Below, in pieces: positions 9,601-21,801 of a stretch of DNA of 64,000 bases. Below the pieces are notes generated by a model. It was not told where the DNA came from and made no database searches. It saw nothing but the letters and a program-made list of their open reading frames with translations. The stretch is from positions 43,973 to 107,972 of the forward strand of contig NZ_RHOL01000004.1 in the NCBI RefSeq assembly GCF_003946465.1, in the 5' to 3' direction. This DNA is from Lacticaseibacillus hegangensis (GTDB taxonomy: Bacteria; Bacillota; Bacilli; Lactobacillales; Lactobacillaceae). How positions within the stretch are numbered: the stretch's first letter is position 1; the number at the start of each line of letters is the position of its first letter. A program made the position numbers and the translations under genes.

Positions 9601-9632
9601 GTTGTTCCTTCCTTTGCCAGCGGGATTGCCGC

Positions 9633-10106
9633 TTAAAATTCGATGGCCAGGCGAGCGTTTGCGATCGTCTGGCGATCAAATGCCTGCTCGAACCTGCGCG
9701 CCTTATCCTTCAGCTCCAAGGTCAGGGTGTCGTCATCCAGCGCCTTCAAGGTGCCTTCGAACACTTTCTTACCGTTGAGCTTCGTGAACAAGGAAATATG
9801 AATGTATTCACCAACCGCGTTTTTAAAGTCCTGGTCAGTTTTCAGTGGCCGCTCGGCACCTGGTGAGGAAACCTCCAAGAAGTAGGCCTGCGGAATGGGA
9901 TCAGGGTCCATGGCGTCCAATTTCTCAGACAAGGCCTCTGAGACCATCACACACTCGTTAAGCGTGATGCCACCCGGCTTATCAATGTAGACCCGCAAGT
10001 ACCAGCTGCCGCCTTCCTTAACAAACTCGATATCGCTCAGGTCGAAATGGTTGGCTTCAAGGATCGGATCAACGATTTGTTTCACTGTCTCGACAACCGT
10101 GCTCAA
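9633..10106 (-). CDS. rimP: Ribosome maturation factor RimP (TTG start)
   Basis: 157-aa RimP, a 30S assembly factor; the core ..DLSDIEFVKEGGSWYLRVYID and LEVSSPGAERPL are family hallmarks. No ATG gives a normal N-terminus: the TTG at 10106 (protein start STVVETVKQIV) has a strong AAAGGGGGG site 6-7 bases upstream, so it is taken as start. The open frame to 10184 runs back into the polC terminator. First gene of rimP-nusA-ylxR-ylxQ-infB-rbfA. Confidence 0.92.
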   Translation of the reverse strand: MSTVVETVKQIVDPILEANHFDLSDIEFVKEGGSWYLRVYIDKPGGITLNECVMVSEALSEKLDAMDPDPIPQAYFLEVSSPGAERPLKTDQDFKNAVGEYIHISLFTKLNGKKVFEGTLKALDDDTLTLELKDKARRFEQAFDRQTIANARLAIEF

Positions 10107-10166
10107 GTCTTTCCCCCCTTTTAGGTTGTTGTGCTGGCGGCCAATTTGGCCCCCGTTACCTCTCCT

Positions 10167-10197
10167 AAGAAAAGGAGTGAGCATCTCTGCTCACTCC
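10167..10197 (-). terminator. Terminator of polC
   Basis: Ten-bp perfect stem GGAGTGAGCA/TGCTCACTCC (10174-10183 / 10188-10197), loop of four, then TTTTCTT on the minus strand. Separates polC from rimP. Confidence 0.9.
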
Positions 10198-10280
10198 TCC
10201 TCAAAGGATTTAACTACTATGGATAATCTAGCATAAAACCCTTTCCAATGCAACAGTGAATCGCGGTGAACCCTATGGGA

Positions 10281-13200
10281 CTAGAACATCGAGTCGAACA
10301 GTGACAGCTGATTTTCATCAGGCAGCGTGTCGAGGACATGCTTTTCAGTCATGTAATCGATCAGGGTCTTTGACACCTTGCCGCGGTTGGCCAAATCTTC
10401 CTTGGATAGGAACGGCTTCTCCTCGCGGGCCGCAACGATCTGCTTGGCCACGTTGTCGCCTAACCCTGGAACGGCGCGGAACGGCGCCAGCAGCGTGTGA
10501 TCATCCACGATCAGGAAATCATGCGCGTCGGATTGGTTAATGTCGACCATCTTAATGGTAAAGCCGCGCTCCAGGCACTCATTGGCCAGCTCCAATACTG
10601 TCAGCAGGGTCTTGTCCTTGGCCGAGGCGTCGTTGCCCTGGTCCGTGATGGCCTTAATGGCCGCCTTGGTGGCCTCCTTGCCGTGGCTCATCGCCACCAG
10701 GTCGAAGTCTTCGGCGCGCACCGAGAAGTAAGACGCGTAGTAAACCAGCGGGAAGTAAACCTTGAACCAGGCGATGCGCAGCCCCATCAAATCGTACGCG
10801 GCCGCGTGGGCCTTCGGAAACATGTACTTGATCTTCAGACAGGAATCGATGTACCAGTCTGGCACCTTCGGGTTGTCGCGCATGGCCTTTTGCCAGTCAT
10901 CTGGAATCCCGCGGCCCTTTCTGACATGCTCCATAATGTTGAACGCCAAAGAGTCGTCCATTCCCCAGTGAATCAAATCCATCATGATGTTGTCACGACA
11001 GCCGATCACTTCTTTGATGGTCACAGTGCCGTTTTGAATCAGCTCTTCGGCGTTTCCCAGCCACACATCGGTGCCGTGAGACAAGCCGGAAATCTGAAGC
11101 AGCTCAGAGAATTTTTTAGGGTGCGTCTCCTCGAGCATCCCCCGCACAAAGCGCGTCCCGAATTCCGGCACGCCCAGCGTCCCGGTTTTCGAATTGATCT
11201 GCTCTGGGGTCACCCCTAAGATATCGGGGCTGGAAAACAGCGACATGACGCCAGGGTCGTCCATCGGAATGCTTTTCGGGTCGACCCCGGACAGGTCCTG
11301 CAGCATGCGAATCATGGTCGGGTCATCGTGCCCCAGCACATCCATTTTGAGAATGTTGTCATGAATCGAGTGAAAATCAAAGTGGGTGGTCTTCCATGCG
11401 GCGTTTTGATCGTCCGCCGGGTACTGAATCGGCGAAAAGTCGTAAATATCCATGTCTTCCGGTACGATCAAGATCCCCGCCGGGTGCTGGCCAGTTGTCC
11501 GCTTGACGCCAGTGGCGCCTTTGGCCAAGCGGTCGATTTCCGCCCCGCGGAGCATCTGACCGGTGTCGCGCTCATAGGCTTTGACATAACCGTAAGCCGT
11601 TTTATCCGCCACCGTGCCGATGGTCCCAGCGCGAAACGCGTGGTCCTCGCCAAACCGCACCTTAATGTAGTTGTGGGCGATCGGCTGATAGTCCCCGGAG
11701 AAGTTCAGATCGATATCAGGCACCTTGTCCCCTTTGAAGCCTAAGAATGTTTCAAACGGAATATCCTGCCCGTCTTTGATCATGTTGGTCCCGCACTTGG
11801 GGCAGGCCTTGTCTGGCAGGTCAAAGCCAGAGCCGTACTCGCCTTTGGTGAAGAACTCGGAATACTGACACTTGGGGCAGCGGTAATGCGGCGGCAGCGG
11901 GTTGATCTCCGTGATGCCAGACATCGTGGCCGCCAGACTGGAGCCGACGGACCCACGGGACCCAACCAGGTAGCCGTCCTTGTTGGACTTAAGCACGAGC
12001 TGCTGGGCAATGTTGTAAATCACTGAGAACCCGTTTCCGATAATACTTTTGAGCTCCTTATCCAGCCGTGACTGCACAATTTCAGGCAAGGGATTCCCGT
12101 ACATCTGATGCGCGGTGTTCATCACATCGGCGCGCAGGTGCTCTTCCACCCCTGGGATCTTCGGCGTGTAAAGCTTGTCCTTGACCGGGGTGATGTCCCC
12201 ATCGATCAGGTCCGCCACCTTGTGGGTGTTCTCCACGACCAGCTGGTGAGCCAACTGGTCATCTTTGAGCCAGGCGAAGGCGTCCAGCATCTCCTGCGTT
12301 GAGCGGAAGTGCACATCCGGCAATTCGTGACGGTTCAGCGGGTTGGCCCCGCCTTGGCTGTGAATCAAAATCTTGCGGTAAATGGCATCGTTCTTGTCTA
12401 GGTAGTGGGCATCGCCGGTGGCAACCACCAGCTTCCCTTGATCTTGCCCAATTTTGATGATGGTCTTCAAAATTTCCTGCAGGTGCGCCTGGCCTTGAAC
12501 CAGGCCGCCATCGATCAGCGGCTGGTAGTTGGCGAGCGGCTGCACTTCCAGGTAATCATAGAACTTCGCCTTGTTGGCGGCTTCAGCGGCACCTTTTTGC
12601 ATGGCCGCGATAAAGACTTCACCGGAGTCGCAGGCCGACCCGACCAAAAGACCCTCGCGAAGCTTTTGCAAGGCGGACCGCGGCACCCGCGGCAGCCGGT
12701 AGTAGTAATCAATGTTGGACTGGCTGACCAGCTTAAAGAGGTTCTTGAGCCCGGCCTGAGTCTTCGCAAACACGATCGCATGGGTCGGCCGGCTTTGCTT
12801 GTAGGCCTCGTCCTCACCGATGCGCGAGTTCAGCTGATTGAGCTGCTCAATGTCGTACTGCTTGAGCGCCTCTTTTTCCAGCGCGTACAGCAGGTACCCG
12901 GTCGCCTCGGCATCCGCATTGGCCCGGTGGTGATGATTCAGTGGGATCTTGTACGCCTTAGTCAGCGTGTCGAGCTTGTGGTTCTTGCGCTCAGGATGGA
13001 GCATCCGCGACAGCTCCAATGTATCGATCACGGGGTTTTGAATCGGTTCCTCGCCCAAGCGCTCATAGCCTTTATTCAAAAAGCCGACATCGAACGTCAC
13101 ATTGTGGCCGCTCATGATGGTGCCGGCGCAAAACTGCCGGAACAGCTTCAGCACCTCGGCTTCAGTCTTGGACCCGCGCACCATCTCGTCGGTGATGTGG

Positions 13201-14609
13201 GTCAGGTTGATGGTGAATTCAGACAGCGCAAACCCCGGGTCGATCAACTCTTCAAACGAGTCGATAACCTTTCCGTCTTTCATCTTGACGGCGGCGACTT
13301 CGATCACTTTGTCGTACACCGCAGACAGCCCGGTGGTTTCAATATCGAACACCACGTACGTCGCATCCGCGAGGCTTCGCGGTGCATCGGCGTTGTACGC
13401 CACTGGTGCCCCGTCGTCGACCAGGTTGATCTCGACGCCGTAAAGCATTTTGAGCTTGGCCTGAGTCGCCGCAGTGTGGGCCTCCGGATAGGCCTGCAGC
13501 CCGGCGTGATCGGTCACGGCAATGGCGGTCTGCCCCCAGGCCTTGGCGCGCGCAACATAAGCGCTGATGCTTGGCAGGGCGTCCATCTGACTCATGTTGG
13601 TGTGCAAATGCAGCTCAACGCGCTTTTCGCCTTCCGCCGTCTCCTGCGGCAGATCATGGTGCACTTCCACCATGTCGCGGGCCATGACGGTCAGCTCACG
13701 GGAATAGGTGTCCTCCTGCACGCTGCCGCGAATCTTCAGCCACATGCCGACCTTGATCTGGCCGAACGCCGCTTCATCATCGGCACCGTTGCTGAATTTC
13801 TTCACGATAAAACTCGAGGTGTAGTCCGTCACTTTCGCGATCAAAAGCGACCGCTTGGAGCGCAGCTGGCGCACCTCAACGTCAAACACGTAGCCCTCGA
13901 TCAAAACGGAGTTCTCCTCCTGGGTGATCGCGACCATCTGCGTTGGCGTCTCGTTATTCTTCAAACCGCGGCCCAGCTGAACTGGCCCGCTTGGCCCAGG
14001 ATTTTGCTCACGCTGGGCGACGACTGCTTGCGCCCGCTTGGCCATTGCGGCGGCTTCCTCGGCCTTTTGCGCCTTAAAGGCCGCCAGGTTCGCCTCCGAT
14101 TCGCTGGCATCAACGGCCGCGTCCACGGTCACGCCAGGCAGCCCGACTTGCGCGTAGGCTTCGGCCAGTTTGCCGAGGCCCTGCTGAATCAAAAACTGGC
14201 GCACCGGCTCGTTTTCCGCCAGCAGCGTGACTTTGCCGTCCTCGAACTGCGGGGTTTGGTTCATGCAGGTCTCTGCGACGATGGCCGACTCGATTTGCGC
14301 GTTGGCCACCACGTAGGACCAGTAGGCGGACAAAAATTTGGCCTGCAGGTCGACCGTTTGCGGCTGCACGCGAATGCTGGCCTCGGCAATGCCCTTGAAC
14401 GCGGACTTGATGTGCGAATCCAGCTGAATAAACACGGCATAAGGCAACAGCGCCGCCGTGCCGAGCACAAACTCGTAACGTTTAGAGCGGCTGTGAATGG
14501 TCACGGCCTCGACCGTCGCGCTGGCCAGGGCCGGGTCTTGTCTGACCGGGTCAGGCAAGTGTGCCTGCTCGATCAGCTTTTGAAACATTTCTGCTTTTGA
14601 TAGCGCCAA
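10281..14609 (-). CDS. polC: DNA polymerase III alpha subunit, Gram-positive PolC (TTG start)
   Basis: 1442-aa replicative polymerase. In order: N-terminal domain with OB fold (to about 330), PHP domain ([10 protein letters not shown] at about 331) split by the DEDD proofreading exonuclease ([10 protein letters not shown] at about 420), a zinc finger ([16 protein letters not shown]), polymerase core, and C-terminal domains. The start is TTG at 14609, with AGGGAG nine bases upstream, giving [12 protein letters not shown]; the in-frame extension to 14669 overlaps the promoter. Flanked by its own promoter and terminator. Confidence 0.97.
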   Translation of the reverse strand: MALSKAEMFQKLIEQAHLPDPVRQDPALASATVEAVTIHSRSKRYEFVLGTAALLPYAVFIQLDSHIKSAFKGIAEASIRVQPQTVDLQAKFLSAYWSYVVANAQIESAIVAETCMNQTPQFEDGKVTLLAENEPVRQFLIQQGLGKLAEAYAQVGLPGVTVDAAVDASESEANLAAFKAQKAEEAAAMAKRAQAVVAQREQNPGPSGPVQLGRGLKNNETPTQMVAITQEENSVLIEGYVFDVEVRQLRSKRSLLIAKVTDYTSSFIVKKFSNGADDEAAFGQIKVGMWLKIRGSVQEDTYSRELTVMARDMVEVHHDLPQETAEGEKRVELHLHTNMSQMDALPSISAYVARAKAWGQTAIAVTDHAGLQAYPEAHTAATQAKLKMLYGVEINLVDDGAPVAYNADAPRSLADATYVVFDIETTGLSAVYDKVIEVAAVKMKDGKVIDSFEELIDPGFALSEFTINLTHITDEMVRGSKTEAEVLKLFRQFCAGTIMSGHNVTFDVGFLNKGYERLGEEPIQNPVIDTLELSRMLHPERKNHKLDTLTKAYKIPLNHHHRANADAEATGYLLYALEKEALKQYDIEQLNQLNSRIGEDEAYKQSRPTHAIVFAKTQAGLKNLFKLVSQSNIDYYYRLPRVPRSALQKLREGLLVGSACDSGEVFIAAMQKGAAEAANKAKFYDYLEVQPLANYQPLIDGGLVQGQAHLQEILKTIIKIGQDQGKLVVATGDAHYLDKNDAIYRKILIHSQGGANPLNRHELPDVHFRSTQEMLDAFAWLKDDQLAHQLVVENTHKVADLIDGDITPVKDKLYTPKIPGVEEHLRADVMNTAHQMYGNPLPEIVQSRLDKELKSIIGNGFSVIYNIAQQLVLKSNKDGYLVGSRGSVGSSLAATMSGITEINPLPPHYRCPKCQYSEFFTKGEYGSGFDLPDKACPKCGTNMIKDGQDIPFETFLGFKGDKVPDIDLNFSGDYQPIAHNYIKVRFGEDHAFRAGTIGTVADKTAYGYVKAYERDTGQMLRGAEIDRLAKGATGVKRTTGQHPAGILIVPEDMDIYDFSPIQYPADDQNAAWKTTHFDFHSIHDNILKMDVLGHDDPTMIRMLQDLSGVDPKSIPMDDPGVMSLFSSPDILGVTPEQINSKTGTLGVPEFGTRFVRGMLEETHPKKFSELLQISGLSHGTDVWLGNAEELIQNGTVTIKEVIGCRDNIMMDLIHWGMDDSLAFNIMEHVRKGRGIPDDWQKAMRDNPKVPDWYIDSCLKIKYMFPKAHAAAYDLMGLRIAWFKVYFPLVYYASYFSVRAEDFDLVAMSHGKEATKAAIKAITDQGNDASAKDKTLLTVLELANECLERGFTIKMVDINQSDAHDFLIVDDHTLLAPFRAVPGLGDNVAKQIVAAREEKPFLSKEDLANRGKVSKTLIDYMTEKHVLDTLPDENQLSLFDSMF

Positions 14610-14640
14610 AAAAAGCCACTCCCTTTTTGATGATGAAACA

Positions 14641-14669
14641 ATGTTACCCCGAATGCGCGGTGCAAACAA
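14641..14669 (-). promoter_or_regulatory. Promoter of polC
   Basis: Minus strand TTGTTT (14664-14669), 17-bp spacer, TAACAT (14641-14646), about 30 bases before the TTG start. Confidence 0.6.
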
Positions 14670-14684
14670 GGCGGCACAGGACGC

Positions 14685-14717
14685 AAAAGCGGCGCCGAGT
14701 CGGACTCGGCGCCGCTT
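14685..14717 (-). terminator. Terminator of the rpsB-side operon after proS
   Basis: Very GC-rich near-perfect stem (AAGCGGCGCCGAGT / ACTCGGCGCCGCTT) followed by TTTT on the minus strand. It ends the uppS-cdsA-rseP-proS transcript. Confidence 0.9.
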
Positions 14718-14730
14718 ACTGGAGATTTAA

Positions 14731-16458
<1,728 letters not shown>

Positions 16459-17700
16459 TTAAAAACTGCGCATGATGTCGTTGATGGTCACCGCAATGAT
16501 CAACGCAAACATCAGCCCGGCGCCGATCAACGTGATCACGCCTTCGTGCTCCTGCTTGAGTGGCTTGCGCCGTATGGCTTCAAGCAGGTTGAGTAAAAGT
16601 TTGCCGCCGTCGAGCACGGGGATCGGAATCAGGTTCATGATCCCGAGGTTGACCGACAGGCCGCCTAAAAATAGGATCAGGTTCATCGGCCCGCCCTTGG
16701 CCGCGGTGGCCGTCATCGTGTAGATGCCGACCGGGCCCGCGAGCTGATTCAGGGAGAAGTGCCCCGTCACCATTTGGGCCAGAACATGGAAAATCCCGGT
16801 GACATAAGCCCAGGTCGTGGTGAAGCCGGACTTGATCGCCGCCATCGGGGCCTTGGTTGTTTTGGCGTAAACCCCGATGGTCCCGTCGCTGGTGGGCCGA
16901 ATCATCAGCTTCTGCGTCTTCCCCGCCTTAGTCGCCACCAGCGTGGTGGTGCGTCCGCGGTACTGGGCCACGGCACCTTGAATATCGTCAAACGCCGCGA
17001 TTTTATCGCCGCCGATCGACACGATGCGCGAATCAGCTTTTAGCCCTGCCGCCGCTGCCGGTGAATTCGGTTCGATTTTGCCGATTTGGTTGGTGTTGGT
17101 CACCGCGACGCCGTTGACCAACGCGACGCCAATGAACACCACGATCGCCAGCAGAAAATTATTCATTGGCCCCGCAAAATTGACCAGCATGCGTTTCCAG
17201 AGCTTGGCATTTTGGAACTGCACGTCATCCGGGGCGATAATGACCTCGGTGCCGTCTTCCTCGATGATGGTCGCGTCGTGATCGACGGACCAGGTTTTCA
17301 GCTCGGACTCATCGCCGTTTTCGTAACCGACAACGGTCAGGTCATGCTGCAGATCTACCTTGTCGACTTGGACCGGGATGCCGCCTTGGAGCGTGGTTTT
17401 GCTCGACAGGTTGATCCGCTCAACGACGTTTTGGTCGTTGACCTCAATGGCGAGCATGGTGCCCGGCTTGATCTCGTCGTCTTCGTCCTGCCAGCCCGCC
17501 ATGCGGACATAACCGCCCAAAGGCAGCAGGCGGAGCGTGTACGTCGTGTGATTCTTGTGCCAAGCGACCAGCTTGGGGCCCATGCCAATAGAAAATTCCC
17601 GCACTAAAATGCCGGACCACTTGGCAAAAATGAAGTGCCCAAATTCGTGCACAAGCACAAGAATCACAAAGACGACCAAGAACTCAATAATTGTTGTCAT
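16459..17700 (-). CDS. rseP: RIP metalloprotease RseP (site-2 protease)
   Basis: 413-aa intramembrane zinc protease. The HEFGH motif (H18, E19, H22) lies in the first membrane segment, a PDZ domain is in the middle (SPAAAAGLKADSRIVSI), and the third zinc ligand motif NLIPIPVLDGGK is near the C-terminus. It cleaves membrane-anchored anti-sigma factors or signal-peptide remnants. In the uppS-cdsA-rseP-proS cluster. Confidence 0.96.
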   Translation of the reverse strand: MTTIIEFLVVFVILVLVHEFGHFIFAKWSGILVREFSIGMGPKLVAWHKNHTTYTLRLLPLGGYVRMAGWQDEDDEIKPGTMLAIEVNDQNVVERINLSSKTTLQGGIPVQVDKVDLQHDLTVVGYENGDESELKTWSVDHDATIIEEDGTEVIIAPDDVQFQNAKLWKRMLVNFAGPMNNFLLAIVVFIGVALVNGVAVTNTNQIGKIEPNSPAAAAGLKADSRIVSIGGDKIAAFDDIQGAVAQYRGRTTTLVATKAGKTQKLMIRPTSDGTIGVYAKTTKAPMAAIKSGFTTTWAYVTGIFHVLAQMVTGHFSLNQLAGPVGIYTMTATAAKGGPMNLILFLGGLSVNLGIMNLIPIPVLDGGKLLLNLLEAIRRKPLKQEHEGVITLIGAGLMFALIIAVTINDIMRSF

Positions 17701-17726
17701 AGACGCTCCTTACTGTGCGACTGCGG

Positions 17727-18521
17727 TTAGAGAATGCCAAAGAAGTGAATCATCGGCATCACGAGCAGCATGCTGTCGAACCGATCGAGAATCCCGCCAT
17801 GACCAGGCAGAATCTTGCCAGAGTCCTTGACGCCGTAGTAGCGTTTCAGCGCAGACTCGATCAAATCGCCAAGACTGCCGATAATCGACAGTGCCAGCGC
17901 GATGCCCATCATCGGCCAGAAGCTGTACGCCTGCGGGAAAAAGTTCAGGTAAATCGCCGCGAAGATCAGCGCCGTCACGTTGCCGCCGATGCTGCCTTCC
18001 CAGGTTTTATTGGGGCTGATGGCCGGCCAGAGCTTGTGCTTGCCGAACGCCCGGCCGCAGAAATACGCCCCGGAGTCCGTCAGCCACACGATCAGCATCG
18101 CGAACAACAAGGTATCAAGCCCGCCGTTCGGATCGTTGCGCAGCATGATGAAGTAGTGAAAGCCTGTCCCAATGTAAAAAATCGACAAGGCAGACACGGC
18201 GACGTCGTCATAGCTGGTTTTGTTCTTGCTGGCTACCGTGTTTAACAGCAGCAGGACCACAAACAGGTAGATGACGTCGAGGCGAGAGATGTACGCCGGC
18301 AGCCACTTGAGCATGCTGTCCGGCACAGCCACCGCCAACACGCCCAGCGCCGAAATGAGAAAATCAAACGAGACAATGATTTTCTTGCGCATGATGAACA
18401 CTTCTGACAGTGCGATGACCGCTAGCGCACACCCAGCTAGTTCGATCCACCAGCCGCCAAGGATGAGAATCGGAATAAAGATGATCAGCGCGACGACTGC
18501 GGTAATGATTCGTTGTTTCAT
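17727..18521 (-). CDS. cdsA: Phosphatidate cytidylyltransferase
   Basis: 264-aa polytopic membrane enzyme making CDP-diacylglycerol from phosphatidic acid and CTP. The CDP-DAG synthase signature is seen near the C-terminus (SPNKTWEGSIGG, then GDLIESALKRYYGVKDSG and GHGGILDRFDS). Starts 11 bp after uppS. Starting material for phosphatidylglycerol and cardiolipin. Confidence 0.96.
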   Translation of the reverse strand: MKQRIITAVVALIIFIPILILGGWWIELAGCALAVIALSEVFIMRKKIIVSFDFLISALGVLAVAVPDSMLKWLPAYISRLDVIYLFVVLLLLNTVASKNKTSYDDVAVSALSIFYIGTGFHYFIMLRNDPNGGLDTLLFAMLIVWLTDSGAYFCGRAFGKHKLWPAISPNKTWEGSIGGNVTALIFAAIYLNFFPQAYSFWPMMGIALALSIIGSLGDLIESALKRYYGVKDSGKILPGHGGILDRFDSMLLVMPMIHFFGIL

Positions 18522-18532
18522 AACACCCTCCG

Positions 18533-19270
18533 TTAACTTGTCAACCCGCCAAAGCGGCGGTCACGTGCCTGGTATTCCGCGATGCATCGTTCGAGCACAG
18601 CCCCGGTGAAGTCAGGCCAGTACGTATCGGTGAACACCAGCTCGGAATAGGCCAACTGCCACAGCAAAAAGTTGGACAACCGCTCTTCGCCGCTGCTTCG
18701 AATCAGCAGATCGGGATCGGCCAAGGCCCCCAGGTGGCGCGTCATCAGATGATCGGCAACCACCTGCGCGTCAATCTGATCCGGGTCAAGCTGACCACTT
18801 TTAGCTTCATGAGCCATGGTGCGAGCGGCTTGCACCAGCTCGTCGCGGGCGCCGTAGTTAAGCGCAAAGTTCAGGATCATCCCAGTGTTTTGCGCCGTGT
18901 CAGTCATCGCGTCTTCCGCCGCCTTAAGCGTCTTTGCGGGCAACGCATCCAGCTCACCCATCACCTGCACGCGCACGTTTTCGGCGATCAGCTCCGGCAT
19001 AAACGTGCCGAAGAAATCCACCGGCAGGCGCATTAAGTAGGACACCTCGCTGGTGGGGCGTTTCCAGTTTTCCGTTGAAAAAGCATAAAGCGTCAATACT
19101 TTGACCCCGAGGCGACTTGCCGCCTTGGTGATCGTTTTGACGACCTCCATGCCTTGCTTATGACCCGCCACGCGCGGCAGGTGTCTGGCCTTGGCCCAGC
19201 GCCCGTTGCCATCCATGATGATGGCGACGTGCGCCGGGATCCGCGTGGGATCAAGTGGTTGATTTGCCAA
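18533..19270 (-). CDS. uppS: Isoprenyl transferase (undecaprenyl diphosphate synthase), probable TTG start
   Basis: 245-aa cis-prenyltransferase producing the C55 lipid carrier for peptidoglycan. IIMDGNGRWA holds the catalytic Asp (residue 20), and RSSGEERLSNFLLWQ is the second family motif. The TTG at 19270 is preferred because GGAGG stands eight bases upstream; the alternative ATG at 19285 would itself contain that ribosome site. An extended -10 promoter lies 40 bases upstream. Confidence 0.93.
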   Translation of the reverse strand: MANQPLDPTRIPAHVAIIMDGNGRWAKARHLPRVAGHKQGMEVVKTITKAASRLGVKVLTLYAFSTENWKRPTSEVSYLMRLPVDFFGTFMPELIAENVRVQVMGELDALPAKTLKAAEDAMTDTAQNTGMILNFALNYGARDELVQAARTMAHEAKSGQLDPDQIDAQVVADHLMTRHLGALADPDLLIRSSGEERLSNFLLWQLAYSELVFTDTYWPDFTGAVLERCIAEYQARDRRFGGLTS

Positions 19271-19309
19271 CAAAAAGTCCTCCATCGTGAAACTAGTCAC
19301 ATCTCACGT

Positions 19310-19318
19310 ATTGTAGCA
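19310..19318 (-). promoter_or_regulatory. Extended -10 promoter of uppS
   Basis: TGCTACAAT on the minus strand; no good -35 box at 17 bp, so recognition would rest on the TGn extension. Confidence 0.55.
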
Positions 19319-19395
19319 GAAATCCCTCGGTCAAAAAAGCCGGCCAGGTTGCAACCCGCCACCTGCACCGGCAGTGATGCGCTTAGTCGACATTG

Positions 19396-19419
19396 AAAAA
19401 CCCGCGGCAAACCCGCGGG
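19396..19419 (-). terminator. Terminator of frr
   Basis: Stem CCCGCGG/CCGCGGG (19401-19407 / 19413-19419) with five-base loop and TTTTT on the minus strand. Confidence 0.9.
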
Positions 19420-19432
19420 CAAAGGCCGGTGA

Positions 19433-19990
19433 TTAGCCTTCCTTGATTTCTTCTTCTTTTTCGGCGGCGATGGCTTCGATCCGCTTGGCGGAATCGTCGG
19501 TCACCTTTTGTACGTCCTTTTCACCGCGGTGCAGGTCATCTTCGGTGATGTCGCCGGCCTTTTCCTGCTTCTTCAGCTTGTCCAAGGCGTCGCGCCGAAT
19601 GTTGCGGATCGCAATTTTGGCTTCTTCCTGGAACTTGCCGACTTCCTTGGCGATCTCCGCGCGGCGCTCACCGGTGAGCTGCGGCACGACCAGGCGAATC
19701 GCATTTCCGTCGTTGGCCGGGTTGATGCCCAGGTCAGACGCGTTCAGCGCGGCCTCGATATCCTTCAAACTGGATTTATCGTAAGGTGTCACCAGCAAGA
19801 CCCGGGCTTCTGGCACCGTGATCGCGGCGATCTGGTTGAGCGGCGTCTTGGTGCCGTAGTACTCGACCTCGATGCGGTTGAGCAAACTGGCATTGGCGCG
19901 GCCTGCCCGAATGGTACCGAGCTGGCGAGACAGTGCTTCTTCAGACTTCTTCATTGACGCCTTGGCGTCATCAATAATTTGGTTCGCCAT
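19433..19990 (-). CDS. frr: Ribosome recycling factor
   Basis: 185-aa RRF that, with EF-G, splits post-termination ribosomes. The N-terminus ([27 protein letters not shown]) and the basic C-terminal helix ([13 protein letters not shown]) match the family, and length is standard. Two bases separate it from the pyrH stop, so the two are coupled. Terminator follows. Confidence 0.97.
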   Translation of the reverse strand: MANQIIDDAKASMKKSEEALSRQLGTIRAGRANASLLNRIEVEYYGTKTPLNQIAAITVPEARVLLVTPYDKSSLKDIEAALNASDLGINPANDGNAIRLVVPQLTGERRAEIAKEVGKFQEEAKIAIRNIRRDALDKLKKQEKAGDITEDDLHRGEKDVQKVTDDSAKRIEAIAAEKEEEIKEG

Positions 19991-19992
19991 GA

Positions 19993-20712
19993 TTAGTCCT
20001 TTCCTTGGATCGTTGTGCCAATGTGCGCGCCTTCAACGACCTTCTTGATGTTGTCTGGATCATTCAAATTAAACACGACCAGCGGGATGTCATTGTCCAT
20101 CGACAACGTGCTGGCGGTGGAATCCATCACGTTCAGGCCCTTGGTGATGATGTCCATGTGGCTGAGGTGATCAAACTTCTTCGCGCTGGCATCCTTGTTC
20201 GGATCCGCGGAGTAGACCCCGTCGACCCCGTTTTTCGCCATCAGGATGGCGTCAGCGCCGATTTCGGCGGCGCGCAGTGCGGCCGTCGTGTCGGTGCTGA
20301 AGTATGGGTTCCCAGTGCCCCCGGCAAAAATGACGACGCGGCCTTTTTCCAGGTGCCGAACCGCCTTCCGCCGAATGTAAGGCTCAGCAATTTGGCGCAT
20401 CTCGATGCTGGTCTGTACGCGCGTTGGCACCCCGAGGTTCTCCAAACTGTCTTGGAGGGCCAGGCCGTTCATCACCGTGGCCAGCATCCCCATGTAGTCC
20501 GCCTGCGCTCGTTCCATACCCATGGCCGCACCAGTCTCGCCGCGCCAGATGTTGCCACCGCCGCAAACGATGGCGATCTGCACGCCCATGTCGTGAACCT
20601 GCTTGATCTGCTCGGCGATCAGCTTAATGACCGGGGGCTGAATTCCCGCACCGGTTTCGCCGCCAAGCGCCTCGCCGGAAACTTTCAGTACAATGCGTTT
20701 GTATTTGATCAT
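19993..20712 (-). CDS. pyrH: Uridylate kinase (UMP kinase)
   Basis: 239-aa bacterial UMP kinase of the amino-acid kinase fold, converting UMP to UDP. The [10 protein letters not shown] nucleotide-binding start and [21 protein letters not shown] are diagnostic. It has its own extended -10 promoter downstream of the tsf terminator and forms an operon with frr. Confidence 0.97.
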   Translation of the reverse strand: MIKYKRIVLKVSGEALGGETGAGIQPPVIKLIAEQIKQVHDMGVQIAIVCGGGNIWRGETGAAMGMERAQADYMGMLATVMNGLALQDSLENLGVPTRVQTSIEMRQIAEPYIRRKAVRHLEKGRVVIFAGGTGNPYFSTDTTAALRAAEIGADAILMAKNGVDGVYSADPNKDASAKKFDHLSHMDIITKGLNVMDSTASTLSMDNDIPLVVFNLNDPDNIKKVVEGAHIGTTIQGKD

Positions 20713-20743
20713 GAGTGTTGTCCCTTCTTGAATTGCTGTTACT

Positions 20744-20752
20744 AGTTTACCA
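20744..20752 (-). promoter_or_regulatory. Extended -10 promoter of pyrH-frr
   Basis: TGGTAAACT on the minus strand, 32 bases before the pyrH ATG. The -35 region is weak. The same TGnTAAACT box is seen before asp23 (54084) and before the gene at 39053. Confidence 0.5.
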
Positions 20753-20794
20753 TACCAGGCCGGGCCTTGCCCTAACGAGCACGACCTGCAGTCG

Positions 20795-20821
20795 AAAAAA
20801 GGCCACGCACTAGGCGTGACC
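20795..20821 (-). terminator. Terminator of rpsB-tsf
   Basis: Stem GGTCACGCC/GGCCACGC-type pairing with one wobble (20801-20808 / 20813-20821), then TTTTTT on the minus strand. Confidence 0.88.
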
Positions 20822-20832
20822 CATAAAAGAAA

Positions 20833-21708
20833 CTAGTCCTTGATTTGACCCATGACTTCATCAACGAAGTTATCCTGCTTCTTCTCGATGCCTTCGCCGA
20901 CTTCGTAGCGGACAAAGCCCTTGACGGTTGCGCCCTTGCTCTTCGCGTATTCGGCAACGGTCTTGTCGGAGTCCTTGACGAATTCCTGGTCGACCAGTGA
21001 GATCTCGGACAGCCACTTGTTCACGCGGCCTTCAACGATCCGCGGCACGATTTTTTCCGGCTTGCCTTCGTCCATTGTTTCCTTGGTGAAGAGGTCGGTT
21101 TGCTTCTTCAGCTCATCGGCTGGCACCTGAGTGCGATCCAGGTACTGCGGGTTGATGGCCGCCACGTGCATCGCAATGTCGTGGGCCGTTTCGTCGTCGC
21201 CGCCTTCGATGGTGACCAGCGCTGCGACTTGGCCGCCGTTGTGCAGGTAAGCGCCGAAGTGGTCGCCGTCGTTCTTTTCAACCACCGTGAAGCGGCGCAG
21301 GTCGATCTTTTCGCCGATGACTGCGGTCAGCGCCTTGGCTGCTTCGTCAACGGTCTGGCCGTCAACGTCCAGCTTAAGAGCGGCATCCATGTCGGCCGGC
21401 TTGCCGGCAGCAATGGCCTTGGCAACACCGTTCACCAGGTTCTGGAACTTGTCGTTGGACGCCACAAAGTCGGTTTCTGAGTTCACTTCGATGATGGCTG
21501 CGGCGTTGCCGTCAACGGTAATGGCAGTCAGCCCTTCGGCGGCGATGTTGCCTGCCTTTTTCGCAGCCTTGGCCAGGCCCTTTTCGCGCAGGACGTCGAT
21601 GGCCTTGTCCATGTCGCCATCGGCAGCAACCAGCGCCTTTTTCGCATCCATCATGCCGACCTGAGTGCGGTCACGCAGTTCCTTGACTTGCTTTGCGGTA
21701 ATAGCCAT
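20833..21708 (-). CDS. tsf: Elongation factor Ts
   Basis: 291-aa guanine exchange factor of EF-Tu. The N-terminal UBA-like domain with [12 protein letters not shown] and the ETDFVA motif are diagnostic. The ATG at 21708 ([15 protein letters not shown]) is chosen; an in-frame extension to 21768 would run through the hairpin after rpsB. Follows rpsB behind an intercistronic hairpin. Confidence 0.97.
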   Translation of the reverse strand: MAITAKQVKELRDRTQVGMMDAKKALVAADGDMDKAIDVLREKGLAKAAKKAGNIAAEGLTAITVDGNAAAIIEVNSETDFVASNDKFQNLVNGVAKAIAAGKPADMDAALKLDVDGQTVDEAAKALTAVIGEKIDLRRFTVVEKNDGDHFGAYLHNGGQVAALVTIEGGDDETAHDIAMHVAAINPQYLDRTQVPADELKKQTDLFTKETMDEGKPEKIVPRIVEGRVNKWLSEISLVDQEFVKDSDKTVAEYAKSKGATVKGFVRYEVGEGIEKKQDNFVDEVMGQIKD

Positions 21709-21736
21709 TTCTTGAATTCCTCCTAAAATTTGTTTT

Positions 21737-21781
21737 AAAAAAGCCGCCTGCGCCTGCAATTGCTGCAAAGCACAGACGGCT
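21737..21781 (-). terminator. Intercistronic terminator-like hairpin between rpsB and tsf
   Basis: Twelve-bp stem (AGCCGTCTGTGC with GCGCAGGCGGCT, two G-U pairs) followed by TTTTTT on the minus strand. tsf has no visible promoter of its own, so this is probably a partial terminator or attenuator setting the S2 to EF-Ts ratio. Confidence 0.8.
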
Positions 21782-21801
21782 GAGTCTAACTGACGATTTA
21801 A

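Noticed and set aside
12405..14600. 731-codon open frame on the plus strand
   Set aside because: Antisense to polC, whose domains are all recognisable; no ribosome site or homology for the plus-strand frame.
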